Below are positions 10,600 to 20,459 of a stretch of DNA of 64,000 nucleotides, one piece after another. Made by a program: the position numbers and the translations under genes. Origin of the DNA: Heliopora coerulea. Lineage: Eukaryota; Cnidaria; Anthozoa; Scleralcyonacea; Helioporidae. A model generated the notes under the pieces. It searched no databases, was not told where the DNA came from, and saw only the letters and a program-made list of their open reading frames with translations. Numbering within the stretch: the first letter of the stretch is position 1; each line of letters starts with the position of its first letter. The stretch covers positions 1,550,001 through 1,614,000 of the forward strand of contig JASJOG010000008.1 in the NCBI GenBank assembly GCA_030142905.1, read 5' to 3'.

Positions 10600-12337
10600 A
10601 TATATACAGAGGTGCTCGACACGGCTAAATTTTCGGACACGGGTGCCAAATTTTGAGAAGTCCTCATCGTTAACATTGTGAAAATCACCCATGCCGTTGC
10701 AAACAATAGTGGCACCAAGGCCAAAATTAATTTTAGCCTTGCCGCTCCCAAAACGTTAACAGTTTAATCAGGGTTAAAATACAAATGATTTGTGACAAAG
10801 TCTCTACATGTTTCAACCAAATATTAGGGAAGTATTTTCATAAGTTGGCAAAACCTTTAACGCTTCATGATCAGGATTGTTGAGAAAATCTCGTTACATT
10901 ACAAAAACGTAACCAACGAGTAAAACAAATATGATGCAGGTAGACATAGCTGTAAATACACATTTGTAGATAGCGGAACTATCTCGAACAAATCCTTTGA
11001 CTTTCAGCGAAGATTTTATGGATTTATTTTACACTACATCTTCTTTAAACGGAAACGTGCACCTGGAATTAATGATTTCAATTCAATAATCAATCAATAT
11101 CGTGTTTAAGGGGTAAAAAATTGTTCAGTAAATCATTTTGACTACATGCTAAGGTGATCGGCAGTACCGAAATGCTCTTCATCCATAAATGTTTATGTTC
11201 ACCAACCCGGTCAAAGGTTTAGTAAATACGGAATTATGCAACATTTAAAATGTTCACTTCTTGGTGATGCCCAAAAACGAATAGGAAACTTTAGTGAAAA
11301 CGTATATATTAGAAGCAAAGTGTCGTATTACGAGTCAGAATTAGCAACAGTGATTGTTTCCGGGTACGATTAAAATAGTGTAATAACATTTTCCAACAAT
11401 CCAGAACGCGTGTACATGTACTCTGTCTAACTCCTCTCTCCATTATTTTAATACAAAACTTATAGCACAAACAGAATCCAAAAATTTGTTGCTTCTTTGC
11501 ATGGTGACAGCACTTGAAGCCATTGTGAGCGAAACGTCAATGAAATCACGCAGTTGGCGTTAAATCTAAGGTGGAACTTTTACAAAAGCTTTTTAACTGC
11601 GATTACCAGATACAAACATGGCCGCCGTATTTATGTCTTCTAAATGACAAAGAATGCTCTCATACTTCCATGTTTGATACTCAGTTCCAAACGGCAACAA
11701 TATTCTTGTATTTTATGAAATAAATTATCCTCTAAAATCACTCGTGGTCTATAGCGTTTGAATATTAGACAGTACTATAAACTTAGATTTTTATAATGGA
11801 TACAATTGACATAATTGTGGGAGTTATGTTGCATTAATAAAACACTGTAATGCACATAATCGTAACTAATCTGGAGAGAATTAAGTATGTTAAACGGAAC
11901 ATGAATGAAGGAGGTATTACATCATTGACCAGAGGTGCGTCCACAGTATGGTCTGAGGAATTTCCGCTTCTACAAAATTCATAGTGCTCCTCCGAAAATG
12001 TTGTGTTGTCGCAACTACTCGTAAAGAAGCCCGAAACCTTTGTTTTAAATCCAAATTTGGCAGTTCGTACCAGCACGGATCTTTTGTGGCAGCACAAAAG
12101 TTACAAAGTAACAAACTTTAGCCTTAATATCTTTTCTTAATATTTACGAGTCTCCTTTAAATTAAGTATTGTCTGCCAAAATTTTAAAAAACTATGTTAA
12201 GAAAAGCAAAGAAGCCTTTCCTCTCGTTCTCTTTTTAATCAGCTATATCAAGTTAAACATCTATGATAACTAGGCGAAGAAGGAATACTAATGCCCAGCA
12301 TATAACGCGGAATAAAGCCATAACAATTGGTGATTAG
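10600..12337. other. Gene-free stretch
   Basis: AT-rich unique sequence. Overlapping frames at 11834-12114 (minus) have no recognisable product. No repeats of note were seen. Confidence 0.45.
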
Positions 12338-12420
12338 AAGTATAATTTATTGAACAAGCAAATAACGTTTCGTCGCGACACGTGATATCATCAGAGTTGC
12401 TTGTTCAATAAATTATGCTT
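12338..12420 (-). ncRNA. Stem-loop with type I hammerhead-ribozyme-like core
   Basis: Two 24-nt arms (12338-12361 and 12397-12420) pair with one or two mismatches around a 35-nt loop. On the minus strand the loop holds CTGATGA, a short stem II (TCACG with CGCGA, one mismatch), then CGAAACGTT. These are the conserved hammerhead boxes CUGANGA and GAA in the right order. The sequence after GAA can form a minimal 2-bp stem III (ACGU) ending in a GUU cleavage triplet. The 24-bp stem then serves as stem I. Such minimal type I hammerheads are known from Penelope-like retroelements and retrozymes. No protein-coding part of such an element is present here. Confidence 0.6.
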
Positions 12421-12430
12421 TAAATTACCA

Positions 12431-12622
12431 GCCTGGTTTCCACATAATCGCTACGATTGCTACGATCGCTGAGATCGTTCTGATCGCTCAAAAAAAATTA
12501 ACTCGGCGATCACTGCGATCGCTGAGTTTGTGGTTTCAATATAATCGCTGCGATCGCTGAGTTAAGTTTTTTGAGCGATCACAACGATCACAGCGATCGT
12601 AGCGATTATATGGACACCAGCC
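12431..12622. mobile_element. Palindromic MITE (GCCTGGTTTCCA family, AATCGCTACGATCGC arms)
   Basis: A nearly complete palindrome of about 192 bp. The left arm starts GCCTGGTTTCCACATAATCG and the right arm ends with the complement of GGCTGGTGTCCATATAATCG. The inner arms are repeats of GCGATCGC/GATCGCTGAG with a poly-A/poly-T pair in each arm. It has no coding capacity. It abuts the left edge of segmental duplication copy 2. Confidence 0.75.
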
Positions 12623-13111
12623 TTTAGGATACCCACTGCGAATTCACAGATCCGGGAAACTAAAAACAAAGACTAAAAAATTACTTTGCAGATCACTTAA
12701 CGGCTTTGTGTTGAAAGCCTACTGAGAAACATAGATCATGAACTAGCTTCTCTTGCCGGACATAGAAACGATATCATAGCAAATCAATGTCCTCATTAAG
12801 ATCCTTGCCAGGGTAGTGCAACTGACGCCGTTTCGAACTCAAATGAAACAAAGGGAATTAGCTGATCCAGCTAATTGTCTTTTGTTTAATATGAGTCCGA
12901 CACAGCAGTACCACGTAGTTCGAAATGCGTTTAAACAATACCCGGAAATTCACGTAAGTTGCTACACGACTGTATTCATTACGCTGAATTCACACCAAAC
13001 GCGAGCGAAGTGTGTGTCACGAAAATAAACGTTCGACCTGAGTGAATACAAAACATTAAAAGATTTTCCATTCGCTAACGACGTCCCTATGCGCTTCTAA
13101 CATTTAATTAA

Positions 13112-13804
13112 TTATAATTATATATACGAATATTCTGACTGCCCCAGCCGGGAATCGAACCCAAGGTCTCCGAACTACGGATCGGCGCTCTGACAACTGA
13201 GCTACTGAGACAAGGCTAGGACAGTCAGAAATTTTCATATATATTGAATTGGCCACCATTCTCAATTCTCTAACCGGAAGACATCTCATCTTCATAACGT
13301 AGAGTGGAGCCTCTCGGGCGACTTCCTCAAGTAGCGGAGTGATACACGACTCTTGTATACAGGACGCTTTTTTTAAACAACATTTATATGAAGAGAGGAT
13401 TTTGATACTATCATAATTATATATACGAAAACTCTGACTGTCCCAGCCGGGAATCGAACCCAAGGTCTCCGAACTACGTATCGGCGCTCTGACCACTGAG
13501 CTACTGAGAAAAAAAGCGTCCTGTATACAAGAGTCGTGTATCACTCCGCTACTTGAGAAAATCGCCCGAGAGGCTCCACTCTACGTTGTGAAGATGAGAT
13601 GTCTTCCGGTTAGAGAATTGAGAATGGTGGCCAATTCAATATATATGAAAATTTCCGACTGTCCTAGCCTTGTCTCAGAAGCTCAGTGGTCAGAGCGCCG
13701 ATACGAAGTTCGGCGACCTTGGGTTCGATTCCCGGCTGGGGCAGTCAGAGTTTTCGTATATATAATTATGATCGTATCAAAATCCTCTCTTCATATAAAT
13801 GTTA
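13112..13804. repeat. tRNA-like foldback repeat cluster (family 2), three units
   Basis: Three copies of a second tRNA-like family. Unit 1 (13112-13370, minus) and unit 2 (about 13371-13513, minus, shortened) face unit 3 (about 13510-13804, plus). Each has an A-box-like stretch (AGCTCAGTGGTCAGAGCGCC on the plus unit) and a B-box-like stretch (GGGTTCGATTCCCGGC), followed by GGGGCAGTCAGA and TATATATAATTATGAT. TTAATTAATT occurs at both outer flanks. The paralogous position in copy 1 (about 2077-2100) has a single such sequence and no insert. Annotated as an interspersed repeat, not as functional tRNA genes. Confidence 0.8.
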
Positions 13805-14440
13805 TTTAATTAATTAAAGGAACAATTTTTCTAAGAATCAGCACTTAAAGGTAGAGGTTCGACCTTTTAAATCTGAATAATGCAACAGAAGATGTCAATT
13901 TATAAGTTAAAATGGCTTTTTTTCATCCTTTTAGAACTAGGGCAATGAACTCATTTCTAAATAAATGTTTTAGCATTCAATATACTGACATAGAACTACT
14001 CAACTCTCTGGCAATGGGACAACGAACGTTGTGATTAATTTTTTGTTATGAGAGTCGAGAATGCTTGCTTATTGAGATTATTATCCCAACTGCATAATCA
14101 TGATAATTTCGAATCAAACACTGTCATTAATATGTAAACGAAATATACAATGTATACAATACAATACTAGCTTGTACGTAAAAGTTTTTGGATTCGCAAA
14201 ATCTTTACAAAAGACGAAAATTCTAAATTTATTTAAACCCAGCTCACACTTGTGTCGATCTGTGGTTGAGTTTCTGCTACATAGATCTCTGTCCGACCTC
14301 AAAGCGATTGGGACGGGATAATCGTAAGCGTTCATTTGCATGCATTGAAGTTTGAGATTGATCTTTGATAAGTCTGAAAATTTGTCGATGCCATTTTGGA
14401 GACTTAACCCTTTCGGATCAATACCTGACTTTCGTATTTT

Positions 14441-14502
14441 CCTCTGGCTACCGCCAGACGATTTACTTGTCAAGGGGAGACCTCTTGTACAGGAAAGGGA
14501 TC
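14441..14502 (+). repeat. Dispersed CTCTGGCTA...GCCAGACG repeat
   Basis: Same repeat family as at 4030-4095, here with CCAGACGATTTACTTGTCAA. The syntenic position in copy 1 (near 2660) lacks it. Confidence 0.6.
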
Positions 14503-15876
14503 TAATTACCTGTTACCAAGGAAACTAACTAAAGATAAAAAAGCAATGTTTTGAGGTTTTTTGACAGAAAAGAGCAAACATACTTTGTCCAAACAAGGGC
14601 AAGTTATCATTGTATTTTTCCATTCTACCCATCCGCTTTATTTTTGCTCTGCACGAAGTCCAATCGGGAATAATGCTTGCTTCTTTCAAAGTGTTTTTAT
14701 TATTTTTATGGACACAACTGTTTTTGTCGCTAACTCAAGAAATTTTTCGTGTTCTCGCTATCCAATACAGGCTGCATATTCCTCGTTCATCCATGTTTTT
14801 TCTTATCCACCGTCTCTCTTGTGTTCTAATTTTAGTTAACGGTTGTAGAAGAAAAACCCGCATAAAAATCTGGGTCGAATTTTACTGTTTACGTTCAGTC
14901 CCCAGATTGATCAAAGTCAAATTGATTTAAGACCACTTCCCTAAGTGAATTTGATGGATCTTATTAGTGAAGCAGTAATTTAATTGAACTGAATTTAACT
15001 TAATTTAGTTTAACCTAATTCAATATTTTATATTAAGAACATTTGCCACCATACCCAAAATATTCAAAACAATGTATAAGCATCAGATAGATAAAAAAAT
15101 GGGAAAGGTGTACAAATGGCAAGGGATCTGCGACAGCGAAACTCACTTATTGCTATCATCAACTTCGGTCATGAATTTTCATTTGTCTGTAGAAAATGGA
15201 GGAAATATTCAAGTGGTTTACTAAAAATTGTCCCCTTCTTCGCTAGTGCTTTGAAACTACCCCAAGCGATTTCTCTTCTATAAACTTTAAATGCTTGTGA
15301 ATGAATGGCTTAAATTTAATGATTTTACCGAAAGCCTTAGGGACAATCTTTTGATGCACGCCATGCTCTTCATTGCCATGTTAGGTAGCCCTTAGTTCAA
15401 AAGCGACTTTAGAAGTTTTAAAATTTCTTAAGTTTATCAACTTTTTGAGGATGCAACGATAGATTATGAAATCTACGCTATTCAAAAACAGTACACAGGT
15501 CTTTTCTTATATAATTGTTTTGGTAGTAAGCTTTGCATTATAGAAATTGTCTGGGGTTTTTTTGCCATATCCTTATTTCTTTGCTTATAGTATAAGAAAA
15601 TATCCACGAATTTCATGAACGACCTCTTCCTATATTTCTTGATTGTGTGTTCGAATTTCGGATTTTTTCTGTTGTTGCTATGGAATTTTTTTTTTTCCTC
15701 TTTTAGATGTCTTTTTTTGTGACAGATTCTGATCATTCTTTAATTATTTATGAAGATTTCTATCTAATATTTAGTATATTGGGGATAGAACTATGAAAAT
15801 ATTTAGAAAATAATCATGATGGTAATACTTGTTCAGTAAAGTTAATAGATTATTGGTAGGATCAGTCTGTTAATTT

Positions 15877-15935
15877 AATCTGGCTAACGCATTTTACTCG
15901 TCAAACAGGCGACATCCTGTGGTGTAAAGGTTAAC
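15877..15935 (+). repeat. Dispersed CTGGCTAACG repeat
   Basis: Same family as at 4030-4095 and syntenic with it. It reads ATTTTACTCGTCAA and ends in AAAGGTTAAC. A 180-codon minus-strand ORF crosses it but is not conserved in the other copy of the duplication. Confidence 0.6.
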
Positions 15936-16429
15936 AAGTCACAAGAAAGAAAGTTACAGTGTGGTAAGACATGGTTTATGCGTACACTTACCCATTTAAC
16001 TTGAAGATCCTTTGCGAAAATAATTTCAGAAACAAATGAAATAGTAAAGATAAAGATAGTTCGTGGCGTCATCGTTTTGTCATATGCTACTTTTGGCGTA
16101 CCTTTTAGTAGTGGTTGTAATTCCCGACTTGTAAGTGGTGTTATAACTAATTCTATACCTGTTAGAAGAAGACTTGTGTTTTTAGCTAAAAATGTTAAGG
16201 TGGTGATCAAAAAGTTGCTATCCTGCAAATGTGCTTGAAGTCTCAACATAAATAACGAGACTATTACACCTGATTTTGGTTGCGAATGCGATGATAATGT
16301 AACAGCCGTATAAAGTTTCCTGCATTTACATGCATGATTAGAAAATGTTATCGTGCTGTGGTTTGTATCATTAAAGATGCCAGAATACAGAGCCAGGAAC
16401 CACGACCCCAGCTTACGTGAGGTCAAAAC

Positions 16430-19040
16430 TGGTCCCGGCTATACGTAGGGTTAAGACCTATCAACTAGTATTTTAGCCGCTTTTAGTAGAAGTCAGTATA
16501 CATTTTATCAGGATTTCAGGACTTATGCAATTTCTCCAAGCTAAAAATTTGAATAAGTCAATTTGGAGTTTCAAATACAAATAAAGTTCGGCATATTTAG
16601 TTCAATAAGAAATCACTTGAATATAACATGAACTGATGTTAAATTTTTAGGTTTCGCAAACTTGATTTTTGACGTAGTTTTAAACCAATGATTTCAATTA
16701 TTAGTTGACATACTTTACCCAAACTCACAGCCTAAACACCACCAAAACTATCAAATCGCAAACCGCATGGTGAAATACTGGTCATGTGGCCCCAAAAGTT
16801 CCGCATTTGAGGCAGTTTAGCTTACCAAACTTCTACTGATGTAAGTCATATGAAACAGGACACCAAAAATTTCGAGATGTGTGATCTGGTGCCAGTTCGT
16901 GTATTGTTGATGTTTTCAAGTGTACAGGAAAAAATAGAAAAATTTTCCCGAGGGATAAGCCCTTAGAGATGTAAGAGAGAGCATAGCCTTTACATTTCAA
17001 ATTGCCTTCAATACTGAAAGCTTACCGCCCGATTATCGTTCTCATTGCTGTTTAACAACCCTCTCACAATGTTTTGGACTGTTGTTTGTTTTGCACTTAT
17101 TGATCATTCATCTGTCTCTGAAGTGGTCGCGTCTGAACCATTCCATTGCCAGAATAATTCTGGGCCATAATCTCAGCATCGATAAGAACATGAGATTCTT
17201 TTGAAATATACATTTGCGGCAGTACTGACTGTTGTAACTTATCTTATCTAGTTGATAAATAACGACTTGTATTGTCGCAATCGCAATAAATTTTCCCAAT
17301 ATACTGTGACCGACAGCATTGCTTGAAGAATGCTTTTAGCGAAACAAGTATTTCCCAAATTTTGAATGCCCTTAGAAGGAGAGTTATAATTCATTCAAAA
17401 GTTATACTTTAAAACTGTCAGAGACGTAAACTTACATCGCGAAAGCGGGAGAAGATTGAAATAGATCGAGATACAAATTAGCAAATTTCGCGGTTTCGAA
17501 CGGAAGCATTGCAATGAAAGTAATTTCATCCTGCGCAGATATGTCCTAAATAGGCCCGGTGACTAACACTGGAAGTGATCCCCACAAATTTTTTAGCTGG
17601 TCGCTTCATTTGGTTCGACGCGATGAATTCTTTCCTTCTACCGATTGGTGCAACAAGGTGGCAAGGGTGTTTAAACGCTACGGGCCCTGGACAAAAATAT
17701 ATTTAAGGACCATTTGTAATTTTATGACGCCATTTTTTTCTCATGTCATCATAATCACGCTTCGATTTTGTTCTGTAAATGTTTCAAACTACTTTTTCCC
17801 GCCAACCTTGTCGACAATACGCTCCTCTTGATTTCTGACAAGTGCACATTGGAAAGTTCGGCTACTATTCTATACAGTACACATGAAGTGAAGTAGAAAA
17901 CTCACTTTCATCACGGAATTTTTTATGTTTTGATGTTGTCAAAGTAACGTTGCCAGATTATGCTATCATGTAAAACGACTTTACCAACAGGTATAACGTA
18001 TGAAAGATAATTTGCTTAGTCCTTACATGTTGAGCTCAAACGCGAAACAAATTGGTTACTAAATTAGTTGCCCTTATTGACCAGCAGTCAAGGAATATAA
18101 TACGTCATGACAACCTTGATATTTCTTAAGGATAATCTATACACAGGACGATTATTACCTACGATCGTTCCTCTTGCTGTGTATCACTCGGTCACAAGAG
18201 TCTGCAGGACGCATTGCAACACTCGTAAGAGAACAGTTTGCAGAAACTGCGCTCTAAGAGATATTAGGGAACTCAAGAAACGACTTTTTTCGCGGAGATG
18301 GCTACGTGAGTGACCGAGTAGGACTGGGAAGAGTAAGGCGTTGTTTCCGTCAAAATACCAAAGTTAAGCAAAACAAAATATCCAACTGGAACGTCTATGA
18401 AAGTGCTTTAACATTTGTTTCGTTCAGACTGTAACATGGTTTCGATGTAGGACAGAGCAAGACCTGTTTTGTTTTGAATTCGTCGTACACCAACTAGCCC
18501 TGGAACTTTTTATCATTTCATTAACCTTATTAGTTTATTAACCTGTAATTAATCTTTATTTAACTATTCTAATTAACCTTCTTCTTAATCTAAATATACA
18601 AATTTCGAATAATATGAACAACATAAGAAAACGAATGTAGAACCTAGTTGAAACTATTTTATCTCCATGCTCATTGTCGAAGTTCGATAGGGTTTACAAT
18701 CAACATTATATGAACACGATTTTTCAAAGTCAACGAACATTTTGTTTTTTTGAGTAAAGTAACAACAAAAGAACTAACATACTAACCACAAAGTAAACTG
18801 ATCAAGAAATGCTTTTTCGAGCCAGAAAGATAAGCATTTTACTGACTTTCTTGAGACAACGGCTGAAAACCTCTATTTTGACGTTGGCCCAGAAGCCCGA
18901 TAGCGGATTAGGAAAACCAACAACGTCATACGGAAGCGAAGGTGACATCCGGACCGCAGTAGCTAAAAACGGTATTTCTTATAATTCACAAATATAATTC
19001 ACTATTTGAATACGCCAAGGTGTAGAATCATAAACGATAG
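16430..19040. other. Gene-free part of segmental duplication copy 2
   Basis: Shares patches with 4740-5450 of copy 1, notably 17860-18000. ORFs such as 17559-17831 and 18107-18313 have no recognisable product. A short stretch at about 18180-18270 resembles 49260-49325, so a dispersed repeat may be present. Otherwise I see nothing. Confidence 0.4.
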
Positions 19041-19062
19041 TCGTATCGTTTTGATGAAACTT

Positions 19063-20166
19063 TTAAAGGTTCTCAAAATTTTCAGGACGGCTACAACTTG
19101 CCATTTTCGGAAAAAGTTCTACGTTACCTACTTGAATTCTTGAAAATAATTCACGAAGTGGAATTTCTTGAACTAAACGTCTGCCGGGATGGTTTTCTGC
19201 ATAAAACGCAGTATTTCTTGTGAAACGACCAGTGTGACAACACGCTGCAGTCCACATGTACGCAGGCACGTTAACCCGAAATGGTCCTTTATTCTTATAG
19301 ATCTGTGAATATCTATCAAGGAAATTACTAAAACCGGCTTCGCCAATAAATCTTCTTTCGTTTTGTCGGAATGTTGAAGGGACGCTGCCTACAATTATAT
19401 GCATAGGAGCTTTTTTACAGTTCCTTCTCGCCCAAAGAATAAGTCGTTGTTCATATTTTTCCCAACTTCCCGAGTTAAGACTTCCAAATTGCGGAACAGC
19501 ATTTGTATAAACAAACGTTGCTTTAACCCTATCAACACTGCTGCGCCCGTATTGAGCTGCAATGAGATGACCCTTGTGAATGGGGGACTTTATATTAATT
19601 CTAGAACATTTCCTTATGTTCCACTTGTGAGGAACTCTGCCCATGATTGCTGCATACCATTTTTGGTCAACGAATCTCCCGACATATCCGGCTTTTTCGT
19701 AACATGGCTCCCGCTCCAGAGATTTATGGTAGTCGTTAATGGTTTGCTGTAATTTAGTCCCAATGAGACGGCTGCGACTGAAATCATTGGATACTCTATT
19801 ATAAATGGGATCATTATATTGATCTTCAGTCATAACAATCGTGGATGCTAAAGGTATACGATTTCTGCAATCATAAAAAATACCAATTGAGCCGGGTTCA
19901 CAAATTTGAGCAACCTGTGACCTATCTAAGGCAAGTTCTTCTAAGCCACTTGGAATGAACTGGTTCAGTTCATCTGGAGTGCGTATTAAGCTTGAAAATT
20001 TCTTCGTTGAGTAATCCCACTTACAAGCTTTGATAAAATTACAAGCGCAATCCACCAAACCATTACCAGTACACTGTGCATTGATTTTGGAGAGCTGGAT
20101 CAAACAGGAATTCACCCACAAAATAGAATGAACAATCTTTCTGGTTGTTCCAAGAGTTCTTCTCAT
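19063..20166 (-). CDS. Secreted DNA/RNA non-specific endonuclease (ENDOD1-like), copy 2
   Basis: Paralogue of 6428-7540, 367 residues from the ATG at 20166. I chose this ATG because it precedes a signal peptide directly: MRRTLGTTRK is followed by the hydrophobic IVHSILWVNSCLI, with probable cleavage before the first Cys of QCTGNG. Family landmarks are intact: CEPGSIGIFYDC, the catalytic block HKGHLIAAQYG, the metal-ligand block TNAVPQFGSLN, and the C-terminal AYMWTAACCH. The DRGH motif reads HKGH, so the Arg kept in copy 1 is Lys here. The frame is open throughout with no intron, although TTACAG just before the ATG could be a splice acceptor for a non-coding first exon. Expected role: an extracellular or lysosomal nuclease in digestion or defence (inference from family). 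Confidence 0.88.
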   Translation of the reverse strand: MRRTLGTTRKIVHSILWVNSCLIQLSKINAQCTGNGLVDCACNFIKACKWDYSTKKFSSLIRTPDELNQFIPSGLEELALDRSQVAQICEPGSIGIFYDCRNRIPLASTIVMTEDQYNDPIYNRVSNDFSRSRLIGTKLQQTINDYHKSLEREPCYEKAGYVGRFVDQKWYAAIMGRVPHKWNIRKCSRINIKSPIHKGHLIAAQYGRSSVDRVKATFVYTNAVPQFGSLNSGSWEKYEQRLILWARRNCKKAPMHIIVGSVPSTFRQNERRFIGEAGFSNFLDRYSQIYKNKGPFRVNVPAYMWTAACCHTGRFTRNTAFYAENHPGRRLVQEIPLRELFSRIQVGNVELFPKMASCSRPENFENL

Positions 20167-20400
20167 CTGTAACCATGATAACAAAGATTATTAGTGATCA
20201 GCTACTGCAGTAAATGGTTAGTGTAATAGAAAACCCGACTATTTTTCATTTAAATTGCATATATTGATTTCTATTGTTAAAGAAAGATAAAAGGTGTCTC
20301 TCTATGTATGGTTTCCTGATAAAAAAGAAAAAATTCAAAAATTCAAAAGCCCTCTCACCATGCTATTGCGCTACCACTGAATGCTCCGGCTCGAGGGGAA

Positions 20401-20455
20401 CGGAGAGGTCTCCTCTTGACATGTATAATTGTCTGGCGAGAGCCAGAGTAAAATA
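20401..20455 (-). repeat. Dispersed CTCTGGCT...GCCAGAC repeat, minus orientation
   Basis: Complement of the repeat at 14441-14502. On the plus strand it reads GGTCTCCTCTTGACA and GTCTGGCGAGAGCCAGAG. It sits just beyond the right edge of duplication copy 2. Confidence 0.6.
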
Positions 20456-20459
20456 ATAG

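Larger units (their letters stand above)
12635..20345. repeat. Segmental duplication, copy 2
   Basis: The second copy of the block at 1425-7700. It differs by the insertion of the tRNA-like cluster at 13112-13804 and by smaller indels, and it lacks the family 1 tRNA-like repeat found at 5640-6001. The degree of divergence, with many substitutions and indels outside the gene, suggests an old duplication. Non-coding ORFs here, such as 15884-16426, are not preserved in copy 1. Confidence 0.85.

Noticed and set aside
15884..16426. 180-codon minus-strand ORF
   Set aside because: It lies in the segmental duplication and the syntenic part of copy 1 does not keep the frame. It also crosses a dispersed repeat and has no recognisable domain.
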